This document shows, one piece after another, positions 48,561-57,615 of a DNA stretch of 64,000 nt. Location: NCBI GenBank assembly GCA_046154965.1, contig JBJXDY010000061.1, forward strand, positions 39,612 to 103,611, given 5' to 3'. The notes under the pieces are model-generated. The model saw nothing but the letters and a program-made list of their open reading frames with translations. It made no database searches and had not been told where the DNA came from. The position numbers were made by a program, and so were the translations under genes. Numbering within the stretch: position 1 is the first letter of the stretch; each line of letters begins with the position of its first letter. Source of the DNA: DATKFM01 sp046154965. GTDB taxonomy: Bacteria; Pseudomonadota; Alphaproteobacteria; Dongiales; Dongiaceae.

Positions 48561-48950
48561 GGGTCCCGGCCCCTTGGCGCCGGTGGCCGCACCCAGCACC
48601 AGGATGGAGATCGACGGCTCCTCATCGATCAGCTTCAATAGTTCGTCGCGCCGGTTGCCTTCGCGCACGAACAGGATCGGCATGGCGTTCGAGGTCTTCT
48701 GCACGTCGGCGGCGACTTTCTGCAGGATCTGCTCCGCCGCCATCCGCGCCTCCTCCCGCATCAGTTCGTTGACGCCCATCCATTGCTGCGCTTCCGCCGG
48801 CTCCACCACCGCCAGCAGCGCCACCCGGCCGCCGGTTTTGCGCGCGCGGATGCAGGCATAGCGTAGCGCCACCTTCAGTTCCTGGGATTCGTCGACGACG
48901 ACCAGGAAAATGCGGTTGATCGCCTTGTCGGCGTCAGGTGCTTCAGACAT
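48459..48950 (-). CDS. Universal stress protein family protein
   Basis: 163 residues of the UspA fold: FLVVVDESQELKVALRYACIRA, ALLAVVEPAE, SILVLGAATGAKGPGPLVSAL and VPITLVPGN. The nucleotide-binding G-x2-G-x9-G-S/T motif is present only loosely. It ends inside the convergent secreted-protein gene (102-base overlap) and starts 5 bases after the Alph_Pro_TM gene. Confidence 0.9.
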   Translation of the reverse strand: MSEAPDADKAINRIFLVVVDESQELKVALRYACIRARKTGGRVALLAVVEPAEAQQWMGVNELMREEARMAAEQILQKVAADVQKTSNAMPILFVREGNRRDELLKLIDEEPSISILVLGAATGAKGPGPLVSALTTKFVGKLRVPITLVPGNLSLEDIDAIA

Positions 48951-48955
48951 GACGG

Positions 48956-49723
48956 TTACAGCCTCCGGAACAGAAGGTGGGCGACCCAGCCCGACAGCAG
49001 CGACAGGATGATCGCAATCAGGCCATAAGCGGGGGCCTGCTCATGGGCCCACAGCGTGACATCGGCGACACGCCCCTCCTGGCTGAGCGGCAGGGCGATG
49101 CTCTGCGCCTTGGCGATGGCGCCGTCGCGCACCAGGATCGTTTCGATGCGGTAAGAGCCGATCGCCGCGCTGGCGGGGAAAAAGAAGTTGGCGCGGAACA
49201 GCCGCGGCTGACTGCCCACCAGCTTCACGCTGCCGGGTTCGCGGCTATAGAGACCGGCCGCCTGCCGCCGTTCCACCAGCGCCTGGCGGAAGAGGCCGGC
49301 ATCTTCGTCGCTGCCGGCGCTGACCAGCTGCAGCGTCTCGATGCCGATCTGCCGCTGCTTCAGGCTTTCCTCGCTGAGGATCTCCTTCAGCGGCCGGCTG
49401 CTGGCCACCGCGTAATAGGCGGGCACGTCGTCGAACTCGACCTCGTCGCGATTGATCCAGATGCCGGCGAAGCGGCGCTTGCGGCGCACGCTGACGCTGT
49501 CGGTCGGCCCGCGCACCACCACGATCACGTCGCCGGGCCCGTCGACGACGCCAAAGACGATGACGGTGGCACCGGTGAAATCCGAGGTGATCTGGATGCG
49601 GTGCGGCGACCAGTCGAACAGCAGCTCCTGCGCCGCGGCCGCCCCCGGCAGGACCACCAGGATCAGCGCCCAGGCCGGCAACGCCATGCCGCAGCGATGG
49701 AGGAACCGGCGCATCGGCGTCAC
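48956..49723 (-). CDS. Alph_Pro_TM family membrane protein (TIGR02186)
   Basis: 255 residues: signal peptide (ALPAWALILVVLPGAAAAQ), a periplasmic part with LLFDWSPHRIQITSDFTGATV and VVVRGPTDSVSVRRKRR, and one C-terminal helix (YGLIAIILSLLSGWVAHLLF). The family is named for alphaproteobacteria and often stands beside a TauE/SafE permease, as here, where the start GTG overlaps the permease stop by 4 bases. Function unknown, perhaps a permease partner. Confidence 0.88.
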   Translation of the reverse strand: MTPMRRFLHRCGMALPAWALILVVLPGAAAAQELLFDWSPHRIQITSDFTGATVIVFGVVDGPGDVIVVVRGPTDSVSVRRKRRFAGIWINRDEVEFDDVPAYYAVASSRPLKEILSEESLKQRQIGIETLQLVSAGSDEDAGLFRQALVERRQAAGLYSREPGSVKLVGSQPRLFRANFFFPASAAIGSYRIETILVRDGAIAKAQSIALPLSQEGRVADVTLWAHEQAPAYGLIAIILSLLSGWVAHLLFRRL

Positions 49724-50634
49724 GTCTCCACCACGATGCTGTAGACATCCTCAGGCGTCGCCACCAACTCGAACGCCAGCCGCGCGCCCAGCGCCAGGAT
49801 CAGCACCGCCAGCAGGATGCGCAGCTGTTCAGCCGGCACCCGGTTGCTCATGCGGCCGCCGAACTGGGCGCCGATGACGCCGCCGACGATCAGCAGCAGC
49901 GCCAACACGATATCCACGGTGTGGTTCTGTACCGCCTGCAGGAAGGTGACGTTGGCGGTGACGAAGATGATCTGGAACAGCGAGGTGCCGGCCACCGCCC
50001 GGGTCGGCATGCCCAGGAGATAGATCATCGCCGGCACCATGACGAAGCCGCCGCCCACGCCCATGATCGCCACCAGGATGCCGACGATGAAGCCGATGGC
50101 CATGGGCAGCAGCGCGCTGATGTAGAGCCGCGACTGGCGGAAGCGCATCTTGAACGGCAGGCCATGCACCCAGGTATGCTGGTGCAGCTTGCGCAGCGGC
50201 GCGGTCAGGCTGCGCCGGCGCAGGAAGGCCCGGGTTGCTTCCACGAGCATCAGCACGCCGATGATGCTGAGCAGCACGACATAGGAGAGGGTGATCACCA
50301 GGTCGATCTGGCCGATCTGCTTCAGCACGGTGAAGAGCAAGACGCCGAAACTCGAGCCCAGGAAGCCGCCGACCAGCAGCACCAGCCCCATCTTGAAGTC
50401 CACGTTGCCGCGGCTCCAATGGGCCAGCACGCCGGAGACCGAGGAGGCGACGATCTGGCTGGCCGAGGTGCCGACGACCACCGCCGGCGGCACGCCGGCG
50501 AAGATCAGCAGCGGCGTCATCAGGAAGCCGCCACCCACGCCGAACAGGCCGGAGAGGAACCCAACCGCCGCGCCCATGGTGAGTAGCAGGAGGATATTGA
50601 CCGAAACTTCGGCGATCGGCAGGTAGATCTGCAT
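49720..50634 (-). CDS. Sulfite exporter TauE/SafE family permease
   Basis: 304 residues, about eight membrane helices in two related halves, each with a glycine-rich motif: GFLSGLFGVGGGFLMTPLL and GFIVGILVAIMGVGGGFVMVP. The family exports sulfite, sulfoacetate or other organosulfur anions. It is coupled to the Alph_Pro_TM gene; the substrate cannot be named. Confidence 0.92.
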   Translation of the reverse strand: MQIYLPIAEVSVNILLLLTMGAAVGFLSGLFGVGGGFLMTPLLIFAGVPPAVVVGTSASQIVASSVSGVLAHWSRGNVDFKMGLVLLVGGFLGSSFGVLLFTVLKQIGQIDLVITLSYVVLLSIIGVLMLVEATRAFLRRRSLTAPLRKLHQHTWVHGLPFKMRFRQSRLYISALLPMAIGFIVGILVAIMGVGGGFVMVPAMIYLLGMPTRAVAGTSLFQIIFVTANVTFLQAVQNHTVDIVLALLLIVGGVIGAQFGGRMSNRVPAEQLRILLAVLILALGARLAFELVATPEDVYSIVVET

Positions 50635-50732
50635 GAACCGGGCGCTTAGGCAGGCGGACGCGAGGTCCTGAACTTACACGCCGACCGCTAGGCTTGAAAG
50701 CGTATCCCGCCGGTCGGGGACCGAATCCGCGC

Positions 50733-51719
50733 CTATTTCAGCAGAATGTCGCTGATCTCGCCCAGCTGCGTGCGGGCGCGCAGCAGAAACAGGCCCTGGC
50801 CCGAGAGATGGCTGGGGAAAATGGCGCTGTCGGGTGCGCCATTGACCACGACCCAGGGCTGCAGCTGCGCGGCCTTTTCCAAATTGCCTACCATGCCGGT
50901 CCAAGCCGCGGTCAGATTCTTCTCCTTGATGACCGGGTCGAAATCCGCGCCCAGTTCCCGCAGCAGCAGCGCATAGGCATAGAGTTGTCCCTTGGTCTCG
51001 TAGAACACATTGTCGGCATTGAAATCGATCCAGGCCTGCGAGCCCCGCTCCACCTGCTGTTCGACGATCGCCGAGGCTGAGCCCAGATCCTTGGCGATCC
51101 GGTCCAGGGTGATCTGCAGATTGTCGGCGCGCCGCTCGAACACCGCCTGACCGGCGGCGAGACGGCGGTTGTAGCTGAGCATCGAGTCGCGGCCGGTGCG
51201 GTACAGTCGCTCCGACGAGCTGGTGACGCCGACTGCGGAGATGCGGAAATCCACCACCCAGATATCCGGGTCGTTGTTCAGGCGGCTGCGCGCCGCTTCC
51301 AGGTCGGTATCCGAGGCGCTTGATCCGCGCACGCGGCTGACCTGGTCGGTCATCTCCTGGAGGAAGCGGCGCAGCGACTTGATGATGCCGATCTGATAGC
51401 TGGGCATGTTGTCGAGAACGGCTCCCGGCAGGAACCAGGGGTCATTCGCCGGCCATTCATGCTGATTGACCTCCCGGTCGATCAGCGCCGCCGCCATCGC
51501 GATGCTGCGGCTGGCGCCCGGCGCGACATCGCCGGGACCGAAATTGGCATCGTCGTCGATCTGATGAATCCACAGGGCGCCAACCGGGTAATAGATCACC
51601 AGCAGGAAGACGATAGTCACGCCCAGCCATTTCAGCGCCCGCCGCCAGCCGCTGCCGCCGAGCCGCGGCAGCCACCTGCGTTTCGCCGCCGGCTGGATCA
51701 GGAAATCTTCATTGGCCAT
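50733..51719 (-). CDS. DUF2333 family membrane protein
   Basis: 328 residues: basic cytoplasmic N-terminus, one membrane helix (ALKWLGVTIVFLLVIYYPVGAL), then a large periplasmic part. Recognised features are GASRSIAMAAALIDREVNQHEWPANDPWFLPG and SQAWIDFNADNVFYETKGQLYAYALLLRELG. The function of the family is unknown. Confidence 0.88.
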   Translation of the reverse strand: MANEDFLIQPAAKRRWLPRLGGSGWRRALKWLGVTIVFLLVIYYPVGALWIHQIDDDANFGPGDVAPGASRSIAMAAALIDREVNQHEWPANDPWFLPGAVLDNMPSYQIGIIKSLRRFLQEMTDQVSRVRGSSASDTDLEAARSRLNNDPDIWVVDFRISAVGVTSSSERLYRTGRDSMLSYNRRLAAGQAVFERRADNLQITLDRIAKDLGSASAIVEQQVERGSQAWIDFNADNVFYETKGQLYAYALLLRELGADFDPVIKEKNLTAAWTGMVGNLEKAAQLQPWVVVNGAPDSAIFPSHLSGQGLFLLRARTQLGEISDILLK

Positions 51720-51863
51720 CAGGTCGGCTCCTTCGTATGCGTCCGCTGCCGCCGAACGGCGGGCACCGCTTTAACTGTGGGCGCCGCTGCCGGTCTGCAA
51801 GTATTCCCATTGCGTCCGGCCGGCGAGCGCCTATGTCTCTAGTTCGACGGGCCATCGGAAGAA

Positions 51864-51887
51864 GTTAACGAGCCCAATATGTTAACG
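51864..51887. promoter_or_regulatory. Direct repeat of GTTAACG in the divergent promoter region
   Basis: GTTAACG at 51864-51870 and again at 51881-51887, 17 bases apart start to start. The second copy lies after the earlier in-frame ATG at 51879, which favours a start further on. It could be an operator between the divergent DUF2333 and AlkP-like genes. Confidence 0.3.
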
Positions 51888-51944
51888 CCCACCGGCGGCA
51901 GAGTCGACCGGGCGGCGGACGAGAAGGGAGGCGGCATTTCACCG

Positions 51945-53126
51945 ATGTCGGCCGGCAATCTGCCGGTATCGCGGCGCGGGTTCCTGCTGAGCGCTGCGGC
52001 CAGCGGCCTGGTTGCGGCCGGCGGCGTGCCGCGGCCGGTTGCCGCCGCGCCGGCCTATTCGGGCCCGAACGTGATCGTTGTCCGCTTCGGCGGCGGCGTG
52101 CGGCGGCGCGAGACCATCGATCCCACCGGCAGCCGCAGCCCCTTCCTGCTGCATGAATTCATTCCGCAAGGCACGCTGTTCCCGTGCCTGGAGATCTCGC
52201 AGCGGCCGGGCCTCAACACCAGCCACGGCGAAGGCACGCTCAACATCGTCACCGGCCACTACGACAGCTACGAGGATGTGGACGGGCGCTTCCTCGGCGC
52301 GCGCTTCGAGCCGAACTTCCCGACCCTCTTCGAGTATTTGCGCAAGGCCTATGCCGTGGCGCCGCACGAAACCCTGATGATCAACGGCGAAGACCGGCCG
52401 GATGAAGAGTTCTACAATTTCTCCAACAGCGCTGATTACGGCGCCGCCTATCGCTGCAGCACGCTCAGCCTCTACCGCTACTACCGCCATCGCCTGGAAC
52501 GGAAGCTGGCGGCCGGTGGCTTGAGCGAGGCGGAGATTGCCGCGGCGCGCCGGCAGCTCGAGAAATGGGAAAGCGGCGACCGGCGCCTGGCCGACGGCGC
52601 CCAAGAAAGCCCGGCGATCGCCCGCTTCTGGGACGACTGGCAGATGCGCTACGTCGACGGCGCCAGCGAGGACGTGCGCGGCGACCGGCTGCTGACGGAG
52701 ATCGCGGTGCGCGCGCTGCGGCATCTCCGGCCGCGGCTGTTGATGGTGAATTATCAGGACTGCGACTTCGTCCATTGGGGCAATGCCGCCCACTACACCC
52801 GCGGCATCGCCGTCATGGACCAGGGACTGCGCGACCTCGCCGCCGCCGTGGAGGCCGACGAGTTCTATCGCGGCAACACTCTGTTCGCCGTGGTGCCCGA
52901 TTGCGGGCGCGACGACAACCCGATGATGGCCGTGCCCTACCAGCATCACTTCAACAGCCGGTCCGCCCGTGAGATCTTCGCGCTGTTGGTCGGCCCGGGC
53001 ATCGCGCGCGGCCGGGTGGTCGACCGAAGCGCCGACCAGACGGACATCGCGCCGACTGTCGCCGCACTCATGGGATTCGCGGCGAGCGAAAGCGAGGGTG
53101 CCATTCTTCGGGAGGCTTTCGTATGA
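51945..53126 (+). CDS. Tat-exported alkaline-phosphatase-superfamily-like protein
   Basis: 393 residues from ATG 51945. The Tat signal VSRRGFLLSAAASGLVAAGG sits at residues 8-27. The mature part is AlkP-superfamily-like: VIVVRFGGG near the start, HGEGTLNIVTGHYDSY, LLMVNYQDCDFVHWGNAAHY, VVPDCGRDDNP and DQTDIAPTVAALMGF. Some metal positions look kept (Asp-x3-His; the later PDCGRD), but the first strand lacks the usual Asp (RFGGG), so catalysis is uncertain. Sulfatase, phosphomutase or DUF1501-like are possible. The ATG at 51879 would add 22 residues ahead of the Tat motif. Confidence 0.75.
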   Translation: MSAGNLPVSRRGFLLSAAASGLVAAGGVPRPVAAAPAYSGPNVIVVRFGGGVRRRETIDPTGSRSPFLLHEFIPQGTLFPCLEISQRPGLNTSHGEGTLNIVTGHYDSYEDVDGRFLGARFEPNFPTLFEYLRKAYAVAPHETLMINGEDRPDEEFYNFSNSADYGAAYRCSTLSLYRYYRHRLERKLAAGGLSEAEIAAARRQLEKWESGDRRLADGAQESPAIARFWDDWQMRYVDGASEDVRGDRLLTEIAVRALRHLRPRLLMVNYQDCDFVHWGNAAHYTRGIAVMDQGLRDLAAAVEADEFYRGNTLFAVVPDCGRDDNPMMAVPYQHHFNSRSAREIFALLVGPGIARGRVVDRSADQTDIAPTVAALMGFAASESEGAILREAFV

Positions 53127-54232
53127 GCGCGCAATCGCAGACGACGACGCCGGTTTTCCCCGCAAGCGGTATCGGTCAGCGTTTGTTTCGGAAGTTGACG
53201 GCGCTGTTCTGGGGCGTGCTGTTCTGCCAATTCGCGGCGACCGCCGTGCTGGTGGTCGGCTGGACCTATCGCCTGGCGCAGCAGCGAGTCTTCCGGCGCT
53301 GGGCGCAAACGGCCGCCAGCCCCGCAGCATGCCAGCCCTGGCCGCGCTGGTTCATGGCCGATGCCGATCAAGGCGGCCGGTTCGGCGCCTTGCGTGCCAA
53401 CCTGCGCAGCGGCTTTGCAACATTGATCAATGTCTGGACCGTCACCTTGCCGGGCTGCGGCCTGCTCTATCTCGGCTGGAGCAGCGGTTGGAACGTCTCC
53501 TTCAACCGCCTCTATGCCGATATCGGGCAGGGTCCGCTGACCATGCTGCTCGGCGCGCTGCTGCTGATCGCGGCGCTGATCTATCTGCCGCTGGCGCAGA
53601 TGCATCAGGCGGCGGCCGGCGACTGGCGCGAATTCTACCGCGCCGGCGTCGTGCTGCGGCTGATCCGCCAGCGGCCGTTCGCCAATCTGGCCATCGCGCT
53701 GCTCTACGGCTTGGCGTCGCTGCCGTTGCTGCTGCTGACGGTGCTGCCCGGCTTTCTGCCGCAGATCGTGCCGCAGCTCGACGGCTTGGCGCCGGCCGAG
53801 GCGGCCGGATTCCTGCAGCTCTACTATCTCGCGGCCGGCTTGCCGCTGTTCCTGCTGTTCCTGCTGCCGCGGCTGGCGGCGGCACGGATCTACGCCGGCG
53901 CGGTGCCTGCGGCGCTCCGGCAGGGCCGCATCGCGGCGGGCGAACTGCCCGAGCGGCCGCGGCAGTTCCTGGCCGAACTCGGCCTGTTGCCGGCGGCGCC
54001 CCCTGCGCCGCGGCCGGCGCCGGCCCTCTGGCGGCAGGGCGCCTATACCGCCGCCGGCAGCTTTGCCGCGAGCGGCCTGTTTCTGGCCACTGCGGCGGTC
54101 TGGTCGGGGTTCGTGTTCGAGATCGTGGTGGCGCAGTTCTTCAACTACCGCGAGGCCATCGGCTGGCTGAACCATCCGCTGGTACAGCTGCCCTGGCTGC
54201 GCTTCGTCCCCGACCTGCCGGCCGGATTCTAG
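53123..54232 (+). CDS. Polytopic membrane protein of unknown function
   Basis: 369 residues with roughly five to six membrane helices (GVLFCQFAATAVLVVGWTYR, PLTMLLGALLLIAALIYLPL, ASLPLLLLTVLPGFLPQI, YYLAAGLPLFLLFLLP, and a C-terminal helix before FNYREAIGWLN). I recognise no family. It overlaps the AlkP-like gene by 4 bases (ATGA), so the two proteins are made together and probably act together at the inner membrane. Its TAG shares bases with the stop of the opposing GNAT gene. Confidence 0.75.
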   Translation: MSAQSQTTTPVFPASGIGQRLFRKLTALFWGVLFCQFAATAVLVVGWTYRLAQQRVFRRWAQTAASPAACQPWPRWFMADADQGGRFGALRANLRSGFATLINVWTVTLPGCGLLYLGWSSGWNVSFNRLYADIGQGPLTMLLGALLLIAALIYLPLAQMHQAAAGDWREFYRAGVVLRLIRQRPFANLAIALLYGLASLPLLLLTVLPGFLPQIVPQLDGLAPAEAAGFLQLYYLAAGLPLFLLFLLPRLAAARIYAGAVPAALRQGRIAAGELPERPRQFLAELGLLPAAPPAPRPAPALWRQGAYTAAGSFAASGLFLATAAVWSGFVFEIVVAQFFNYREAIGWLNHPLVQLPWLRFVPDLPAGF

Positions 54233-54735
54233 TCCGCCTTGGCCGCTTTGGCGAAGGCGGCGAGCCGGTCGCCGTCGAGTCGGTAACAAACCTTGCTCTG
54301 AATCCGCGGCACGCCGAGCCGGTCATAGAAGCCGAGCGCGCGCGGGTTGCTCGTCTCCGCCGTCCAGTCGACGCGGGTGCAGCGCCGCTCCAGCGCCATG
54401 GCGGCCAGGCGGCGGATGATCGCAGGCCCGATGCCGCGGCCGCGAAAGCCGTTGCGGACGAAGATGTCCTTTACCTGAATCTGCCCGTTCAAGTTCGGCC
54501 CGGGGTAGAGCTGGCCGAAGCTGGCCATCGCCGCTACCGCGCCATCGCACTCCGCCAGCAGGATCTCGCAGCGTGCGAGGGCGGGAATCACATCCCGATC
54601 CACATGGGCGGCAACGAGTTCATGCGACGGCGCGTTGTGGCCTTCATAGTGGATTTCGGTTTCGTGGAAGAGCTGGTGCAGGATCAGCCTGTCAGCGGGC
54701 GATGCTAACCGAAAGGTGATCGCACCGCCGCTCAC
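54229..54735 (-). CDS. GNAT-family N-acetyltransferase
   Basis: 168 residues with VKDIFVRNGFRGRGIGPAIIRRL as the acetyl-CoA-binding motif and NPRALGFYDRLGV. Substrate unknown. It starts 7 bases after trpS and its stop codon overlaps, head to head in CTAG, that of the membrane-protein gene. Confidence 0.88.
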   Translation of the reverse strand: MSGGAITFRLASPADRLILHQLFHETEIHYEGHNAPSHELVAAHVDRDVIPALARCEILLAECDGAVAAMASFGQLYPGPNLNGQIQVKDIFVRNGFRGRGIGPAIIRRLAAMALERRCTRVDWTAETSNPRALGFYDRLGVPRIQSKVCYRLDGDRLAAFAKAAKAD

Positions 54736-54742
54736 GACATTC

Positions 54743-55783
54743 TCACGGCCGCAGGAAGCCGACGATATCCTCGACCTCGCGCATGATCGGCGAGGAGATC
54801 GCCCGCGCCCGTTCGGCGCCGTCGCGCAAGATGCCGTCGATCTCCGTCTTGTCGCTCATCAGCAGCTTCATCTCATGGCCGATTTTGCCGATGGTGGCGA
54901 CGGACAGGTCGCTCAGCACCTGCTTGAAGAATGAGAACTCCTTGCCCTCGAATTCCGCCAGCACTTCCTTCAGCGGCTTGTCGGCCAGCGCCGCATAGAT
55001 GCCCAGGAGATTGAACGCCTCCGGCCGCTCCGCCTCCCGCGCGGCGATGACGCGGCCCTTCTCGTCGAGCGCATCGGGGCCGGGCAGGGGATGGGGATCG
55101 GTCTTCGCCTTGCGGATCTTCAGCGCCACGGCTTCGGCATCGTCGGTCATGTTAATGCGGCTGTAGTCGGAGGGATCGGACTTGCTCATCTTCTTGGTGC
55201 CGTCGCGCAGCGACATCACCCGCGTCGCCGTGCCGAAGATCTGCGGCTCCGGCAGCGGAAAGAAGTTCACGCCGAAATCGTTGTTGAACTTCTGCGCGAT
55301 GTCCCGCGCCAGCTCCAGATGCTGCTTCTGATCCTCGCCGACGGGAACATGAGTCGCCTTATAGGCGAGGATGTCGGCCGCCATCAGATTCGGATAGGCG
55401 TATAGGCCGACGGACGCGTTCTCGCGATCCTTGCCCGCCTTCTCCTTGAACTGGGTCATGCGGTTGAGCCAGCCGAGCCGCGCCACGCAATTGAAGATCC
55501 AGGCAAGCTGCGCATGGGCCGGCGACTGGCTCTGGTTGAACACGATATGCTTGCGCGCATCGACGCCGGCGGCGACGAAGCCCGCGGCGATCTCCCGCGT
55601 CTGCTGCTGCAGCAGCTTCGGGTCCTGCCACACGGTGATGGCATGCATATCGACGACGCAATAGATGCAATCGAACTGGTCCTGTAGCTTGACCCAGTTC
55701 TTGATCGCGCCGAGATAGTTGCCGAGATGGAGATTCTGGGTGGGCTGGACGCCCGAGAAGATGCGCTTGGATGGCGTGCTCAT
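54743..55783 (-). CDS. trpS: Tryptophanyl-tRNA synthetase
   Basis: 346 residues. Class I signatures: GVQPTQNLHLGNYLGAIKNW (HIGH region) and KKMSKSDPSD (KMSKS). Begins MSTPSKRIFSGVQPTQ. A good sigma70-type promoter lies at 55854-55882 and a stem-loop with a short U-run stands between it and the start codon. Confidence 0.98.
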   Translation of the reverse strand: MSTPSKRIFSGVQPTQNLHLGNYLGAIKNWVKLQDQFDCIYCVVDMHAITVWQDPKLLQQQTREIAAGFVAAGVDARKHIVFNQSQSPAHAQLAWIFNCVARLGWLNRMTQFKEKAGKDRENASVGLYAYPNLMAADILAYKATHVPVGEDQKQHLELARDIAQKFNNDFGVNFFPLPEPQIFGTATRVMSLRDGTKKMSKSDPSDYSRINMTDDAEAVALKIRKAKTDPHPLPGPDALDEKGRVIAAREAERPEAFNLLGIYAALADKPLKEVLAEFEGKEFSFFKQVLSDLSVATIGKIGHEMKLLMSDKTEIDGILRDGAERARAISSPIMREVEDIVGFLRP

Positions 55784-55811
55784 CGGAAGGTGTGGACCCC
55801 TCTATCTAGTT

Positions 55812-55840
55812 GAAAACGGCGGAGAGTGGAACGCTCCGCC
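55812..55840 (-). terminator. Terminator-like hairpin in the trpS leader
   Basis: Minus-strand stem GGCGGAG/CTCCGCC with a 9-base loop, then GTTTTC, ending about 28 bases before the trpS ATG. It could end murJ transcripts, but since the only visible promoter for trpS is upstream of it, it could also act as a leader attenuator. No Trp-rich leader peptide is seen. Confidence 0.6.
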
Positions 55841-55853
55841 AGAAACGCGCGGG

Positions 55854-55882
55854 TTTATCGCCGCAGGATTAAGATTCGTCAA
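55854..55882 (-). promoter_or_regulatory. Predicted promoter of trpS
   Basis: On the minus strand TTGACG (55877-55882), a 17-base spacer and GATAAA (55854-55859): five of six -35 bases and four of six -10 bases match the sigma70 consensus at ideal spacing. It is 71 bases before the trpS start. Confidence 0.6.
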
Positions 55883-55942
55883 CTCAGCTGGCAAGGAAAT
55901 CGCGGGTCAGGCCCATGTGAGGGCCGTTCGTTTGCCGGCCCC

Positions 55943-57484
55943 TTACTCGCGGCCGAGGGCGCGCTTGAGGTCCTTGAAGCTCACCGCGCCGATAAGGACA
56001 CCAACGCCGAAGAAGACCGCGACGCCGACGATGATCAGCGCCGCCAGAGCCGACGCCTTGACCAGGAACGACGCCGCCAGGGCATCCTGCAAGCCATACT
56101 GGCCCGCCAGCAGCACGGCGCCCATCACCAGGCTGGCCAGGGCGATGCGCGGCGCGCTGCGGCGCAGCTTGCCGTCGATCACCAGATTGCCCTGCCGGTG
56201 CAACTTGTGGCCAAGCATGAGGATGTTCAGCCAGGAGGCGATCACCGTCGCCAGCGCGATGCCCGCATAGCCCATGACGAAGAACAGCGCCACGCTGAGG
56301 ATCGTGTTCACGATCATGCTGACGATGGCGTAGCGGAACGGCGTCGCCGTATCCTCCCGCGCATAGAAGCCGGGCGTCAGCGCCTTGACCATGACGAAGG
56401 CCGGCAGTCCCGCGCTGTAGATCGCCAGCGCCAGCGCTGTCGCTGCGCTGTCGGCGGCGGTAAATGCGCCGCGCTGGAACAGCACATCCATGACCGGCAG
56501 CGGAATCGCCATCAGCGCCACCGCCGACGGCAAAGTCAGCAGCAGCACATATTCGATGCCGCGATTGAACGAGGCCATGGCATCGCCGTCGCGCCCGGCC
56601 CGCAGATGGCGCGACAGTTCCGGCAGCAGCACCACGCCGGCGGCGGAACCGAACACCGCCAGCGGAAACTGATAGATGCGGTCGGCATAGGTGAGATAGG
56701 ACACGGCGGCGTCTTGCCAGGAGGCGATCTGCGTGCCGATCACCAGATTGATCTGCATGACGCCGGACCCGATGATGCCGGGCACCATCAGCTTCAGCAG
56801 CTTCTTCACATCCGGCGTCAGGCGCGGCCGGAGAAAGCGCAGCGCCATGCCGGCCTTCTGGCAGGCGATCACCATCCACAGGAACTGCGCCACGCCCGCC
56901 GCCGTCATCGCCCAGGCCAGTACATGGGCCGGCATGCCCACGAACGGCTCGACGAACAGCAGCGCCAGGATCATCACCACATTCAGCAGGATCGGCGCGG
57001 CCGCCGCATGCATGTACTGATGCAGCGAATTCAGGATGCCGCCCTGCAGCGCCGTCAGCGACATGAACAGCAGATAGGGGAAGGTGATCTGGGTCAGCAG
57101 CACGCTGAGGGCGAACTTCTCCGGGTTGTCGGCATAGCCGCCGGCCAGGAGGTACATCAGCCAGGGCATGCCCGCCTGGGCCGCGAAGGTGAAGATCAGC
57201 AGCGCCGTGGTCATGACCGCGGCCACTTGTTCGGCAAACCGCCGCGCCGATTCCTGTCCCTCGGCCTCCAGCCGCCGGGCGAACTGGGGCACGAAGGAGG
57301 CGTTGAAGGCGCCTTCGGCGAACAGGCTGCGGAACAGGTTGGGAAAGCGCTGTGAGACGAAGAACGCGTCGGCGGCGTTGCCGGTGCCGATCGCCTGGGC
57401 GATCAGCACGTCGCGGATGAAGCCCAGCACGCGGCTGGCCATTGTCCAGCCGCCGACGGTGGCGATGTTTCGCAGCAGGGCCAT
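55943..57484 (-). CDS. murJ: Lipid II flippase MurJ
   Basis: 513 residues, about fourteen membrane helices. MATE-like family start MALLRNIATVGGWTMASRVLGFIRDVLIA with NAADAFFVSQRFPNLFRSLFAEGAFNASFVP, which is diagnostic for MurJ/MviN. It exports lipid II for peptidoglycan synthesis. The order glnD-murJ-trpS is common in alphaproteobacteria. Confidence 0.97.
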   Translation of the reverse strand: MALLRNIATVGGWTMASRVLGFIRDVLIAQAIGTGNAADAFFVSQRFPNLFRSLFAEGAFNASFVPQFARRLEAEGQESARRFAEQVAAVMTTALLIFTFAAQAGMPWLMYLLAGGYADNPEKFALSVLLTQITFPYLLFMSLTALQGGILNSLHQYMHAAAAPILLNVVMILALLFVEPFVGMPAHVLAWAMTAAGVAQFLWMVIACQKAGMALRFLRPRLTPDVKKLLKLMVPGIIGSGVMQINLVIGTQIASWQDAAVSYLTYADRIYQFPLAVFGSAAGVVLLPELSRHLRAGRDGDAMASFNRGIEYVLLLTLPSAVALMAIPLPVMDVLFQRGAFTAADSAATALALAIYSAGLPAFVMVKALTPGFYAREDTATPFRYAIVSMIVNTILSVALFFVMGYAGIALATVIASWLNILMLGHKLHRQGNLVIDGKLRRSAPRIALASLVMGAVLLAGQYGLQDALAASFLVKASALAALIIVGVAVFFGVGVLIGAVSFKDLKRALGRE

Positions 57485-57615
57485 GGGCTATTGTTCGGGC
57501 AATTCTGGCTTTATTGCGTTGTTTGGACAGGCAGCACGGCAAGGGGGCTCGGCACAAGACCGGCTTTCGATTTGATCGACAGGCGCCGCCTTTCTACTCG
57601 GCGGCGCGCCTGTTG

